A stretch of DNA of 64,000 bases from Herbiconiux sp. VKM Ac-1786 (GCF_015350805.1 NZ_JADKSG010000001.1:558001-622000), one strand, 5' to 3'; shown: positions 51,487 through 59,954, numbered from the stretch's first letter. A program made the numbers and translations. The notes: generated by a model not told the origin, from the sequence alone.

Positions 51487-52446
51487 ATGTCGCTGTCGAT
51501 GCTGCTCGCGCGCTCGCTGCTGCGCCTGATGCCGAACCACTTCCGGTCGGCCGCGCGGATCGACGCCGCCATCGCGACCCGGCGGCCCCCGGCGCCGCCG
51601 ACCCGGGCCCTCCGCCGCCGCTGCGACGTGCGCGAGGAGACCGTGCTCGGCGTGCCCGTCGTGACACTGACCCCGCGACGCGGCCGCCCCGGAGCCCCCG
51701 AGCTCGTCTACCTGCACGGGGGCGCCTACGTCTTCCCGCTGCGGAAGGCGCACTGGTGGATCATCGACCGCCTGATCGCCCTCAGCGGCGTCACCGCCAC
51801 CGTGCCCCTCTACCCCCGGGCCCCCGAGCACTCGCTGAGCGAGGCGCTGCCCTTCCTCGACTCGGTGATGGTCGAGGTGCGCCGTCGCGCAGCCGGTCGC
51901 GGCGTCTTCCTCGCGGGCGACTCCGCCGGCGCGGGCCTCGCCCTCGCCCACACGCTCGTGCGGCGCGACCGCGGCGGCGAGCTGCCCGACGGCCTGCTGC
52001 TGTTCTCGCCCTGGCTCGACGCCACGATGTCGAACCCCGAGATCCCCCGGCTCGAGCGTCTCGATCCCCTGCTCGCCGCCCCCGGGCTCGTGCACTGCGC
52101 CCGGCTCTGGGCCCGCGACGGCGACATCGCCGGCCGTCTCGTCAGCCCGCTGAACGACTCGCTCGAGCGCCTGCCCCCGACCTTCGTCTACCAGGGCACG
52201 CACGACGTGCTCGCCGCCGACGCGAAGCGCTTCGCCCGTAAAGCCGAGCAGCTCGCCAGGCGGCAGCCGGCCCCGGCTCCGGATGCGCGCCCCGCCCCCT
52301 CGGCGGTCGAGCTCCGTCTCTACCGCGGTGCGTTCCACGACTTCGTGGCGGCCACGTCCACGCCCGAGTCCCGCCGCGCCCTCGGCCACGCGGCGAGCGT
52401 GCTGGCGCGTCGCGGACCGGTCAGGCCACCCGCTCCAGAAGGGTGA
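51487..52446 (+). CDS. alpha/beta hydrolase, hormone-sensitive lipase (HSL) family
   Basis: 319 residues. HGGAY oxyanion motif in LVYLHGGAYVFPLRK, nucleophile Ser in FLAGDSAGAGLALAHTLV, Asp in TFVYQGTHDVLAADAKRF and His in LRLYRGAFHDFVAATS. This set defines HSL-type esterases. An Arg-rich N-terminal cap region and no signal peptide. Likely co-transcribed with the VOC gene. Its last 26 bp overlap the 3' end of rlmC on the other strand. Confidence 0.88.
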   Translation: MSLSMLLARSLLRLMPNHFRSAARIDAAIATRRPPAPPTRALRRRCDVREETVLGVPVVTLTPRRGRPGAPELVYLHGGAYVFPLRKAHWWIIDRLIALSGVTATVPLYPRAPEHSLSEALPFLDSVMVEVRRRAAGRGVFLAGDSAGAGLALAHTLVRRDRGGELPDGLLLFSPWLDATMSNPEIPRLERLDPLLAAPGLVHCARLWARDGDIAGRLVSPLNDSLERLPPTFVYQGTHDVLAADAKRFARKAEQLARRQPAPAPDARPAPSAVELRLYRGAFHDFVAATSTPESRRALGHAASVLARRGPVRPPAPEG

Positions 52447-53626
52447 TCACCTCGACGTGCGCGGTGTTCGGGAACATGTCGAACAACCGGGCACGGCGCA
52501 CGGTGAACGACGGCATCGCCGCCAGGTCGGACGCCAGCGTGACGGGATTGCAGCTGGAGTAGACGACGTGCCGCACGCCCGACCCCTCGAGCCAGCCGGC
52601 CAGTTCGGCGCCGATGCCGCGGCGGGGCGGGTTCACGAGCACGAGCTCGGGCGGCTCGGTCGCGGCCAGTGCGAAAGCGGTGGCGTCGGCCGCCTCGAAG
52701 CGCACCCGGTCGAGTCCGAGGGCGGCGGCGGTCTCGCGCGCGGCGACGACGGCTTCGGGGCTGACCTCGATGCCCACGACGTCGCGCGGGCGGTCGGTGG
52801 CGGAGGTGCTCGGCGCGGTGGGCGCGGGCCGCGCATCCGTCGCCCCGGCCAGCAGCGAGCGCCTCGACGGCACCGCCGCGTGCAGGGCGAAGCCGCCGAC
52901 GCCGCAGTAGAGGTCCCAGAGCGAGGCGGGGTCGACCTCGTCGATCCAGGCGCGGGCCTGGGCGTAAAGCTCGATCGCGATGGCCGTGTTGGTCTGGAAG
53001 AAACTCTGCGGCCGAAGGCTCAGCGTCACCGCGCCGAGCCGCATCGGCAGCGTCTCGCGGTCGGTCAGCACGATCTCGCGCTCCCCCTCGACGATCGCCT
53101 TGTGCTCGGGCTGCAGGTTCACCGAGACGACCACCGCGGTCGGCAGCGCGCGCTGCAGGGCGGGCAGTTCGCGACGGATGCGCGGCAGCACCTGCTCGTC
53201 GCGCACCACGAAACGCACCATCAGCTCGCCGTCGGGCGACTCGGTGACGAGCACGTACTTCAGCTCACCCCGTCGCGCCGGCACGTCGTAGGGTTCGAGC
53301 CGGGCCGCGCTGACGAACGCCGTGAGCGCGGGCATCGCGGCGAGGATCCCGCCGGAGCAGAGCGGGCAGCGCGAGAGGTCGACACCGCGGCGGCGCTCGT
53401 CGAGGATGCCCAGCGTCGGCGCCTCGACCGTGCCGCCGACGACCATCTTGGCCTTGTTGCGGAAGCCCTCCTGCGCGCTCGCGGCGGCCGGCAGCCACTC
53501 TGCGGCGGGGAAGGCGGCCAGCAGTCCGCGGCTGCGTCGCTCCTTACCCGCGAGCTGGTCGGCGTAGGACTGGTCGAGCAGCGTGCACGAGCGGCAGATG
53601 CCGGCGTCGAAGTAGGAGCACTGCAT
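52421..53626 (-). CDS. rlmC: 23S rRNA (uracil-747 C5)-methyltransferase RlmC
   Basis: 401 residues. SAM-dependent RNA m5U methyltransferase. N-terminal Fe-S cluster Cys set (MQCSYFDAGICRSCTLLDQS, and CPLC near residue 87), FRNKAKMVVGGTVEAPTLGI, LRPQSFFQTN (RNA-binding), SAM-binding LWDLYCGVGGFALHAA, catalytic VYSSCNPVTLASDL with the nucleophile Cys, and VLVNPPRRG. The order and length match RlmC rather than RlmD. A 30-residue Ala/Ser/Pro insert follows the SAM motif. A TAGACT hexamer eight bases before the ATG may be its -10. Confidence 0.92.
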   Translation of the reverse strand: MQCSYFDAGICRSCTLLDQSYADQLAGKERRSRGLLAAFPAAEWLPAAASAQEGFRNKAKMVVGGTVEAPTLGILDERRRGVDLSRCPLCSGGILAAMPALTAFVSAARLEPYDVPARRGELKYVLVTESPDGELMVRFVVRDEQVLPRIRRELPALQRALPTAVVVSVNLQPEHKAIVEGEREIVLTDRETLPMRLGAVTLSLRPQSFFQTNTAIAIELYAQARAWIDEVDPASLWDLYCGVGGFALHAAVPSRRSLLAGATDARPAPTAPSTSATDRPRDVVGIEVSPEAVVAARETAAALGLDRVRFEAADATAFALAATEPPELVLVNPPRRGIGAELAGWLEGSGVRHVVYSSCNPVTLASDLAAMPSFTVRRARLFDMFPNTAHVEVITLLERVA

Positions 53627-53734
53627 GGCCTGCCAGTCTAGGCGCGGTCGCTGCGCGCGGGGCCGGGTGCCGCTCGTCTCCTGGGCTGCACCTGGATCTC
53701 GCCCCGCGTTAAGCTCGCGTTCGGGTCGCGCGCG

Positions 53735-53740
53735 TAGCCT
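53735..53740 (+). promoter_or_regulatory. -10 element (TAGCCT) for the 94-residue protein, leaderless type
   Basis: TAGCCT - TTCGGC - ATG at 53747. Six-base spacing. Confidence 0.45.
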
Positions 53741-53746
53741 TTCGGC

Positions 53747-54031
53747 ATGGACATGTTGCAGGACAACCCGACCATCGACACCTCCGCCCTCCCGACCGCC
53801 GCCCCCACGAGCGGCTCGCTCGACTTCACGTTCGACGGCGAGCGCTTCACGCTCTCGGTGCTGCACCCGCGCGTCTGGACGCTCTTCCGCGTCACCCGCT
53901 ACGCGACGACGCCGCTCTTCACCATCCACGAGCTCGCGGCCTCGTCGTGGCGCGCCTACCGGCACGACGGCCGCGTCACCCGCCTCGACGCCGCCACCTT
54001 CCCGGCCCTGCTGGAGCGCGCCCTGGCCTGA
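53747..54031 (+). CDS. hypothetical protein, 94 residues
   Basis: MDMLQDNPTIDTSALPTAAP, then SGSLDFTFDGERFTLSVLHP and VWTLFRVTRYATTPLFTIHE, LAASSWRAYRHDGRVTRLDA and a short C-terminal helix. The middle looks like an all-beta unit. I do not recognise it. It stands alone between rlmC (divergent) and the HTH gene; the leaderless-type -10 supports that the frame is real. A second ATG occurs at codon 3. Confidence 0.62.
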   Translation: MDMLQDNPTIDTSALPTAAPTSGSLDFTFDGERFTLSVLHPRVWTLFRVTRYATTPLFTIHELAASSWRAYRHDGRVTRLDAATFPALLERALA

Positions 54032-54059
54032 CACCCGCCTTCGCGCCCTGCCTGCGTGC

Positions 54060-54074
54060 TAGTGTCGAATTCGA
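54060..54074. promoter_or_regulatory. -10 element and palindromic operator candidate of the HTH/nucleotidyltransferase operon
   Basis: TAGTGT (54060-54065) runs into the perfect 10-bp palindrome TCGAATTCGA (54065-54074), within the longer TGTCGAATTCGATA. The palindrome would cover the transcription start, 20 bp before the GTG of the HTH gene, a usual place for an autorepressing antitoxin to bind. Confidence 0.5.
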
Positions 54075-54093
54075 TACCAGCAGGAGGTCGCCA

Positions 54094-54675
54094 GTGAGCA
54101 TCGGCAGCGCATTGAAGCAGGCGCGCATCGACGCGGGCCTGAGCCTGTCCGAGGCAGCGATCAGATCGGGCGTGCAGCGCTCGAACATCGCCGCGATCGA
54201 GAACGGACGGCGCGACCCGACGTCGTCGACCATCGAGAAGATCGCGAGTGCAGCTCTCGTGCGGTTCGTCGCCGTCAAGAGCGACGGACGGTCCACGGTA
54301 GCGGAGGCCGCCGCGGCGATGGCCGATGCCCTCCACGACGATTCGGTCGGTCGCGCCTACCGGATGCTCGTTCAGGTGGCCGACGACCTCACGGTCGCCG
54401 ACCCCGCTGTGCGCTTCGTGCTCGCGGCCGAGCGACCCGTCTCCGTGACACCCGAGTGGAACGCCGCCCTCGCCGGAGTGGTCGAGTGGCGATTGAATCA
54501 GGCGCGCCTCCCCGTCCCCGACTGGGTGACTCACGAACGCGGCGATTCCACCTGGGCGTGGACGCCGGCGCTCTCCCCCGCCTCCGGCCACATCCCCGCC
54601 GACGCCACGAGGGTTCCGCGACCGCTTCGCGATCGGGGCATCCTGATCGAAGCGGACGAGTTCGCCAGCGCATGA
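54094..54675 (+). CDS. helix-turn-helix (XRE-type) regulator, candidate antitoxin
   Basis: 193 residues. The N-terminal HTH runs over residues 5-50 (ALKQARIDAGLSLSEAAIRS, NIAAIENGRRDPTSSTIEKI), a typical XRE/Cro domain. The rest (VAEAAAAMADALHDDSVGRA, AYRMLVQVADDLTVADPAVR, PEWNAALAGVVEWRLNQARL) is helical and ends in an acidic segment; it has no enzyme motif I recognise. GTG start with AGGAGG six bases upstream. It overlaps the nucleotidyltransferase gene by four bases (ATGA). Order and spacing are those of an antitoxin followed by its toxin. Confidence 0.8.
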   Translation: MSIGSALKQARIDAGLSLSEAAIRSGVQRSNIAAIENGRRDPTSSTIEKIASAALVRFVAVKSDGRSTVAEAAAAMADALHDDSVGRAYRMLVQVADDLTVADPAVRFVLAAERPVSVTPEWNAALAGVVEWRLNQARLPVPDWVTHERGDSTWAWTPALSPASGHIPADATRVPRPLRDRGILIEADEFASA

Positions 54676-55274
54676 CCGATGCGCGCGGGGCCGCCCGCAG
54701 CGAGTTCACCCGCGCGGACATGATCGAAGGTCTCCGGGACCTCGTCGCGCGGCTCCGCCAGACCGGAGAACCGTCCCGTGTCCGCATCGTCGGAGGTGCC
54801 GCCATCGCTCTGTCGCTCAACGCCCACCGCTCGTCGACCGCCGACATCGACGGGCCGTTCACTCCGATCGGCGTCGTCACCGGCGCGGTCGAGGAGATCG
54901 CGAGAGAACGCAACTGGCGCCTCGACTGGCTGAACGATGCCGCAGCCCAGTTCCTCCCGAACGGATTCGGGCGGTCCGCAGGCTGGGTGACCATCCTCGA
55001 CTCCGACGACGTGGTCGTGCAGGTCGCCGATGCACCGACGCTTCTCGCCATGAAGGTCCACGCGGCGCAGCGGCGCGGACGTCGCGAGCTGGAGGACCTG
55101 CAGGTCCTCATCCCCGCCCTCGGGTTCAGCACCATCGATGAGGTCGAAGAACTGTACGGCTCGTACTATCCGGGCGATGAGCTCACGACGCGTACGGCGC
55201 GGATCATCCAGGCGGTCCTCGACAGCGATCCACCTCGGCCCGAGACCGTTGAGCTGCCCGACCTCGACGACTGA
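54672..55274 (+). CDS. nucleotidyltransferase-fold protein (AbiEii/DUF6036-like), candidate toxin
   Basis: 200 residues. Minimal nucleotidyltransferase signature RIVGGAAIALSLNAHRSSTA DID: Gly41-Gly42 and the metal-binding pair Asp58-x-Asp60. Later helices (TLLAMKVHAAQRRGRRELED, LQVLIPALGFSTIDEVEELY) match the AbiEii/DUF6036 group, some of which are toxins or abortive-infection factors that modify tRNA ends. The third catalytic acidic residue may be the Asp in ILDSDDVVVQVADAP. Translation is coupled to the HTH gene. Toxicity is inference from this pairing. Confidence 0.78.
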   Translation: MTDARGAARSEFTRADMIEGLRDLVARLRQTGEPSRVRIVGGAAIALSLNAHRSSTADIDGPFTPIGVVTGAVEEIARERNWRLDWLNDAAAQFLPNGFGRSAGWVTILDSDDVVVQVADAPTLLAMKVHAAQRRGRRELEDLQVLIPALGFSTIDEVEELYGSYYPGDELTTRTARIIQAVLDSDPPRPETVELPDLDD

Positions 55275-55313
55275 TCGACATTCTCCGGCATCTCAGCGCT
55301 CGACCGTCTCGGC

Positions 55314-55355
55314 GCTCGACGCTCGACGCTCGACGCTCGACGCTCGACGCTCGAC
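55314..55355. repeat. 7-bp tandem repeat (GCTCGAC) x6
   Basis: Six perfect copies of GCTCGAC, 42 bp in all, between the nucleotidyltransferase stop and the dinB-like gene. The unit is not a multiple of three. It ends 78 bp before the chosen start of the polymerase gene, so copy changes could alter promoter spacing. Confidence 0.95.
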
Positions 55356-55433
55356 GCCCGCGCGGCGATGTCGGGGGTGGGTGGGAGCATCGCGGCAGGC
55401 CGGCGGGGCGGACGGGCGGCGACGGGAGGCGGG

Positions 55434-56627
55434 ATGCGGGGCGAGGCGAGTGTGCTGCATGCCGATCTCGATGCGTTCTACGCGTCGGTGGAGCAGCGGG
55501 ATGCGCCCGAGCTGCGGGGGCGTCCGGTGATCGTGGGCGGCGGGGTCGTGCTGGCGGCGAGCTACGAGGCCAAGGCGCGCGGGGTTCGCACCGCCATGGG
55601 CGGCCGCCAGGCGCGTGAGCTGTGCCCCGACGCCGTGTTCGTGCATCCGCGCATGGAGGCGTACTCGGCGGCGAGCAAGGCCGTGTTCGCGATCTTCCGC
55701 GACACCACGCCGCTGGTGGAGGGGCTGTCGATCGACGAGGCGTTCCTCGAGGTGGGCGGGCTGCGGCGCCTCGCCGGCACGCCCGAGCAGGTGGCCGTGC
55801 GGCTGCGCGAGCGGGTGCGGGTCGAGGCAGGGCTGGCGATCTCGGTGGGGGTGGCGCGCACGAAGTTCCTCGCGAAGGTGGCCAGTGCGGTGTGCAAGCC
55901 CGACGGGCTGCTGGTGGTGGAGCCCGACCGGGAGCAGGAGTTCCTGCTGCCGCTGCCCGTCGAGCGGCTGTGGGGCGTCGGCGCGGTGACCGCCGAGAAG
56001 CTGCACCGGCTCGGCATCACCACGGTCGGGCAGCTGGCCGAGCTCGAGGAGGCCACCGCCGAGCGCCTGCTGGGGCGGGCGGCCGGTGCCCACCTGCACG
56101 CGCTGGCCCGGCTGCGCGACCCGAGACCCGTCGACACCACCCGGCGCCGGTCGTCGATCGGCTCGCAGCGGGCGCTCGGCACGAAGCCCCGCACCGAGGA
56201 GGAGCTCGACCTCTTCCTCACCCAGATCGTCGACCGCCTCGCCCGGCGCCTGCGTGGCGGCGAGCGGGTCTGCCGCACCGTCGTGCTGCGGCTGCGCTAC
56301 GGCGACTTCGCGAAGGCCACGCGGTCGCGCACCGTGCGACCGACCGACCGCACCTCGGTGCTGCTCGAGGTCGCGCGCGAGCTGCTCGCCGCCGCCCGGC
56401 CCGAGATCAGTGCGCGGGGCATCACCCTGATCGGCATCTCCCTGTCGCAGCTCGGCCGGGCCGACAGCATGCCGCCCGAGCTGCCCATCGACTGGAACGA
56501 CCAGGCGCGCCTCGACACCGTGCTCGACGCGGTGCGCGACCGCTTCGGGGCCGCCTCGGTCGCGCGGGCGGTGCAGCTCGACCGCGACCCGGGGCTGGAT
56601 GCGCCGCTGCTGCCCGAGCACGAGTGA
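55434..56627 (+). CDS. dinB: Y-family DNA polymerase IV (DinB)
   Basis: 397 residues. Error-prone translesion polymerase. Palm motifs ASVLHADLDAFYASVEQRDA (first Mg2+ Asp) and GLSIDEAFLEVGGLRRLAG (SIDE with the catalytic Asp-Glu), thumb helix-hairpin-helix LWGVGAVTAEKLHRLGITT, and little-finger domain from about residue 240. The steric-gate region YASVEQ is intact. The C-terminus lacks an obvious beta-clamp QLxLF peptide. I use the ATG at 55434 behind GGGAGG; an in-frame ATG at 55368 would add 22 unconserved residues. No LexA box was seen upstream. Confidence 0.9.
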   Translation: MRGEASVLHADLDAFYASVEQRDAPELRGRPVIVGGGVVLAASYEAKARGVRTAMGGRQARELCPDAVFVHPRMEAYSAASKAVFAIFRDTTPLVEGLSIDEAFLEVGGLRRLAGTPEQVAVRLRERVRVEAGLAISVGVARTKFLAKVASAVCKPDGLLVVEPDREQEFLLPLPVERLWGVGAVTAEKLHRLGITTVGQLAELEEATAERLLGRAAGAHLHALARLRDPRPVDTTRRRSSIGSQRALGTKPRTEEELDLFLTQIVDRLARRLRGGERVCRTVVLRLRYGDFAKATRSRTVRPTDRTSVLLEVARELLAAARPEISARGITLIGISLSQLGRADSMPPELPIDWNDQARLDTVLDAVRDRFGAASVARAVQLDRDPGLDAPLLPEHE

Positions 56628-56680
56628 CCTCCCGGCACGAGCACCTGCCCTGACCCTGCCCGGTCTGAGACACTACTGCC

Positions 56681-56912
56681 ATGTCGATGCCGCCTCGCCT
56701 GTCCGTCGTGACGCTCGGCGTCCGCGATCTCCCCCTGCTCCGCCGGTTCTACGGGGCGCTCGGCTGGCTCGCCCCGGCGCAACCGCCGCTGGTGCGTCGC
56801 CGCCGACTGCGGCAACCGCAACCGCGTGCGCCGGCACACCGAACGCGCGCGGGCCGCCGCCGACGCCGCGGCAACGGCCGACCCAACCGACCTGACCGAC
56901 CCCCGGACATGA
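56681..56912 (+). pseudogene. remnant: VOC-protein N-terminus joined to a CGNR zinc-finger C-terminus
   Basis: From the ATG at 56681 the first 28 or so codons read MSMPPRLSVVTLGVRDLPLL RRFYGALGW, the start of a VOC-family protein. Homology stops near 56770. From 56781 another frame reads NRRWCVAADCGNRNRVRRHT ERARAAAD and runs to a TGA at 56912; RRWC...CGNRNRVRRH is the signature of the CGNR zinc finger at the C-terminus of that regulator family. The two halves are in different frames, so the locus is most simply the join left by a deletion between two genes. Neither fragment is likely to be functional. Confidence 0.75.
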
Positions 56913-56941
56913 CGAAAGCCCCTGCTCAGCAGGGGCTTTCG
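56913..56941 (-). terminator. perfect terminator hairpin after tRNA-Ser
   Basis: CGAAAGCCCCTGCT - C - AGCAGGGGCTTTCG: perfect 14-bp arms around a single base. It lies two bases beyond the encoded CCA end of the tRNA on the minus strand, and also immediately follows the pseudogene stop on the plus strand, so it may have ended both. Confidence 0.88.
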
Positions 56942-56942
56942 A

Positions 56943-57032
56943 TGGCGGTACCGGTGGGATTTGAACCCACGGTGGAGTCTCCCCCACACAACTTTTCGAG
57001 AGTTGCACCTTCGGCCGCTCGGACACGGTACC
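56943..57032 (-). tRNA. tRNA-Ser (anticodon CGA)
   Basis: Minus-strand cloverleaf: acceptor GGTACCG pairs with CGGTACC; D arm GTCCGAGCGGCCGAAGGTG; anticodon stem CAACT/AGTTG with loop CTCGAAA, anticodon CGA, reading UCG; long variable arm (GGGGGAG...CTCC) typical of class II tRNA-Ser; T loop GTTCAAATC in a GTGGG/CCCAC stem. Discriminator G followed by an encoded CCA (56943-56945). Confidence 0.95.
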
Positions 57033-57255
57033 GGGGACGAGTGTACGCGAGCGCGCCGCGTCTCGCCAATCGGCGGCCCGCGACCGCCGGATGACCCCGG
57101 CACGGGGGCTGTCGGTCGTCCATCTGCGAGGGGAGAATCGATCTCCGACTCACTGCCGGATGTTCGCTTCGCGTTCAGATTGGCGTGCTTGAGTCGGATT
57201 GCACGACGGACGGACCTCACCCCGGAGGCCCGCACCTCACCGAATGGAAGTCCCT

Positions 57256-58200
57256 GTGACCTACAGAACGGCCGAGTACCCGAGGCCGAACCATTTCCTC
57301 CTGCACCTGAGCGACACCCATCTGCTGGCGGGGGGAGGCAAGCTCTACGGAGTCGTCGACAGCGAGCGCCATCTGCGGGAGGTGTTCGACGAGCTCGAGG
57401 CGTCGGGCGGCCGCCCCGAGGCGATCATCTTCACCGGCGACCTGGCCGACAAGGGCGAGCCGGATGCCTACAGCCGGCTCCGCGCGATCGTCGAGCCGGC
57501 CGCCGCGCGGCTCGGGGCCGAGGTCATCTGGGTGATGGGCAACCACGACGACCGGGCGTCGTTCCGCGAGGGTCTGTTCGGCGAGGTGCCGACCGACCGC
57601 AGCGTCGACCGCGTCTACGACGTCAACGGGCTGCGCGTCATCACGCTCGACTCCACCGTGCCCGGTCACCACTACGGCGAGGTCTCGAGCGATCAGCTCG
57701 ACTGGCTCGCCGAGGAGCTCGCCTTCCCGGTGCCGCACGGCACCATCCTCGCCATGCACCACCCGCCGGTGCCGAGTGTGCTCGACCTCGCGGTGTCGGT
57801 GGAGCTGCGCGACCAGCGCGGGCTCGCCGAGGTGCTCGAGGGCTCCGACGTGCGCTCGATCATCGCCGGCCACCTGCACTACTCGACCAACGCGACCTTC
57901 GCGGGCATCCCCGTCTCGGTCGCCTCGGCCACCTGCTACACCCAGGACCTCAACGTCGAGCCCGGTGCCACCAAGGGCCGCGCGGGCGCTCAGGCCTTCA
58001 ACCTCGTGCACGTCTACGAGCACACGGTGCTGCACTCGGTGGTGCCCGTCGGCAGCTACCCGACTCTCGACCACATCACGGCCGAGGAGACGCGCCGACG
58101 GCTCGCCGCCCAGGGCGTCGTGATCGCCGACGCGGTCAGCCCGCGGGTCTCGCCAGAGCCGCCGATGACGATGCCGATCCTTCTTCCGACGGGAGTGTGA
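57256..58200 (+). CDS. metallophosphoesterase, CpdA-like (cyclic-nucleotide phosphodiesterase family)
   Basis: 314 residues. All five metal-binding blocks are present: [28 protein letters not shown] and AGHLHYS. Spacing and length fit the CpdA/Rv0805 group of class III cyclic-nucleotide phosphodiesterases, though the family also hydrolyses other phosphodiesters. The GTG start ([12 protein letters not shown]) has GGAAG five bases upstream; an ATG four codons earlier is possible but lacks a binding site. The last 65 bp overlap the 3' end of the Stealth-family gene on the opposite strand. Confidence 0.88.
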   Translation: MTYRTAEYPRPNHFLLHLSDTHLLAGGGKLYGVVDSERHLREVFDELEASGGRPEAIIFTGDLADKGEPDAYSRLRAIVEPAAARLGAEVIWVMGNHDDRASFREGLFGEVPTDRSVDRVYDVNGLRVITLDSTVPGHHYGEVSSDQLDWLAEELAFPVPHGTILAMHHPPVPSVLDLAVSVELRDQRGLAEVLEGSDVRSIIAGHLHYSTNATFAGIPVSVASATCYTQDLNVEPGATKGRAGAQAFNLVHVYEHTVLHSVVPVGSYPTLDHITAEETRRRLAAQGVVIADAVSPRVSPEPPMTMPILLPTGV

Positions 58201-59767
58201 CGGGCGCACTCGCCGCCTTCTCCCACGGGGCGGGGAACGGGAAGTAGCGCTCGAGGAACGAGATGACCGCGCTGGTGCGGGTCTCGACGTCGATCTCGGG
58301 GTTCGAGCCGTCGTTCAGGCAGAACATGTCCATCGACCGCTTCTTCAGCAGCGTGTCCATCTCCTTCAGCGCCGAGAACAGGGTCGTCTCGATGTAGCGC
58401 ACCCGCGCATCCGTCTGCACCACCGCACGGCCGGTGAGCAGCGCGTAGTAGTGGTAGAAGGAGTTCGTCACCGAGATGTCGGTCGCCGAACGGAACGGGC
58501 TCGCCGCGGTGCGGCTGAAGGCGTCGGAGAACTCGTCCTCCATCTCGAACAGCACGCTCTTGCGCAACGGCGCGGCGCAGTGCTCGAGGTGCCGGGTCGT
58601 GATGCGGCCGAAGCGCTGCTGCAGCAGCTCGCGGTTGACGCGGGCGGCGTTCTCGAAGCCGCTGCGGTGCAGGGCGTTGGCCCCGAGCCCGATGCGGGTG
58701 TCGGCCTCGACGAACTTGGTGATGCCGCCGGGTGAGAAGAACAGGTCGGGGCTGACCGGACGACCGAAGAACATGTCGTCGTTGGAGTAGAGGAAGTGCT
58801 CGCTGAGCCCCGGGATGTGGTGCAGCTGCGCCTCGACGGCGTGCGAGTTGTGGGTCGGGAGGTTCGAGAGGTCCTTGAAGAAGGCCTCGCTCGGCATGAT
58901 CGTGACGCGCGGGTCGTCGCCCAGCCAGTCGGGCTTCGGGGAGTCGGTCGCGATGTAGATGTTGCGCACCCACGGGGCGAACATGTAGACGCTGCGCAGG
59001 GCGTACTTGAGCTCGTCGATCTGGCGGTAGCGCGCCTCGGAGTCGTCGCCCTCGCCCACGACGTAGTTCGCCATGCGGCGGGCGCGGGCACGCTGGAACT
59101 CGATCGCCGTGCCGTCGACCCACGAGAAGACCATGTCGATGTCGAAGTCGACGTCGCTGGCGAGCTCGTTGAACATGCCCTCGATCGTCGTCCAGGTGCG
59201 GCCGTAGATCTCGACCGTCGTCTCGACCATCTCGTCGAGCGGGATGGTGCGGCGGGTCAGCGAGTTCTCGACCGGCGCCTCGACGACGTCGCCCTCGCGC
59301 TTCCAGAACTCCAGCTGCACAGCGGATGACGCCCCGTAGCGCAGACGGCCGATGGGCTCGATGCGGGGCCGGTAGAGACGGAGCACGCGGGCCTTGGGGT
59401 CGCGCGCGAGGCGGCCGTCGGCGACGAGCACCGCCGGGGCACCGGGGGCCTTGGAGTAGAAGGGCTCGCTGCTCATCCGCTCGATCAGGGCGGCCTTGGC
59501 GCGCTTGCGGTCGCTCCACATCACCGCGAGCACCGGGCGCTCGTCGTTGCCGCGGACGAGCAGGAACGGGACGTGCGCGGCGTCGAGCGCGTCGGCGACG
59601 AAGAACAGGTCGTCGATCATCGACTCCCGCGGCGTCGAGTGGCCGTTGAGGAGGGTCAGCTGGCCCTTGCGGAGGACGAGGTCGTCGCGGTCGAGCGCGA
59701 TCGGGTGCTTGCTGGCACGGCGCAGCACGGTTTCGAGGTGGGGGGCTCCAAATACGTCATCGCTCAA
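58136..59767 (-). CDS. Stealth-family capsular polysaccharide phosphotransferase
   Basis: 543 residues. Stealth conserved regions: CR1 [20 protein letters not shown] with the DxD-like acidic pair; CR2 [40 protein letters not shown]3 and CR4 [20 protein letters not shown] and [12 protein letters not shown]. The family transfers hexose-1-phosphate from nucleotide sugars onto a glycan (related to GlcNAc-1-phosphotransferase). The start is a TTG codon fixed by AGGAGG five bases upstream. No other capsule or wall-polymer gene is adjacent. The C-terminus is Ser/Ala-rich and overlaps the phosphoesterase gene tail by 65 bp. Confidence 0.9.
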   Translation of the reverse strand: MSDDVFGAPHLETVLRRASKHPIALDRDDLVLRKGQLTLLNGHSTPRESMIDDLFFVADALDAAHVPFLLVRGNDERPVLAVMWSDRKRAKAALIERMSSEPFYSKAPGAPAVLVADGRLARDPKARVLRLYRPRIEPIGRLRYGASSAVQLEFWKREGDVVEAPVENSLTRRTIPLDEMVETTVEIYGRTWTTIEGMFNELASDVDFDIDMVFSWVDGTAIEFQRARARRMANYVVGEGDDSEARYRQIDELKYALRSVYMFAPWVRNIYIATDSPKPDWLGDDPRVTIMPSEAFFKDLSNLPTHNSHAVEAQLHHIPGLSEHFLYSNDDMFFGRPVSPDLFFSPGGITKFVEADTRIGLGANALHRSGFENAARVNRELLQQRFGRITTRHLEHCAAPLRKSVLFEMEDEFSDAFSRTAASPFRSATDISVTNSFYHYYALLTGRAVVQTDARVRYIETTLFSALKEMDTLLKKRSMDMFCLNDGSNPEIDVETRTSAVISFLERYFPFPAPWEKAASAPVTLPSEEGSASSSAALARPAG

Positions 59768-59872
59768 AGTCGCCTCCTAGGTCGAGAGTGTCGGTGCTGG
59801 TCGTGGGGTGGGGTCTCCTGCCTGCATCACCAGTGCCGCCAGTTTACGCCCGGATGCTGAACGGACCGCGTG

Positions 59873-59886
59873 TTAGCCTTGCCTAA
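59873..59886 (+). promoter_or_regulatory. DtxR/IdeR iron-box-like site overlapping a -10 element
   Basis: TTAGCCTTGCCTAA. Aligned with the IdeR/DtxR consensus (TWAGGTWAGSCTWACCTWA) the site and its flank match at about 12 of 19 positions, with TTAG and GCCTAA complete. TAGCCT (59874-59879) inside it can serve as the -10 of the gene at 59955, so an iron-loaded repressor would block transcription. The site lies in the 187-bp gap between two divergent genes. Confidence 0.45.
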
Positions 59887-59954
59887 GTAGATCCGCCGGC
59901 TCGCACCGCGGCGCTCTGCGGTCGAGTTCCCTGAACGAAAGGGCCCATTCCCCG

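Noticed and set aside
56681-57032. An integrated element at the tRNA-Ser gene
   Set aside because: No integrase, no second copy of the tRNA 3' end and no phage genes are seen; the adjacent remnant is better explained by deletion.
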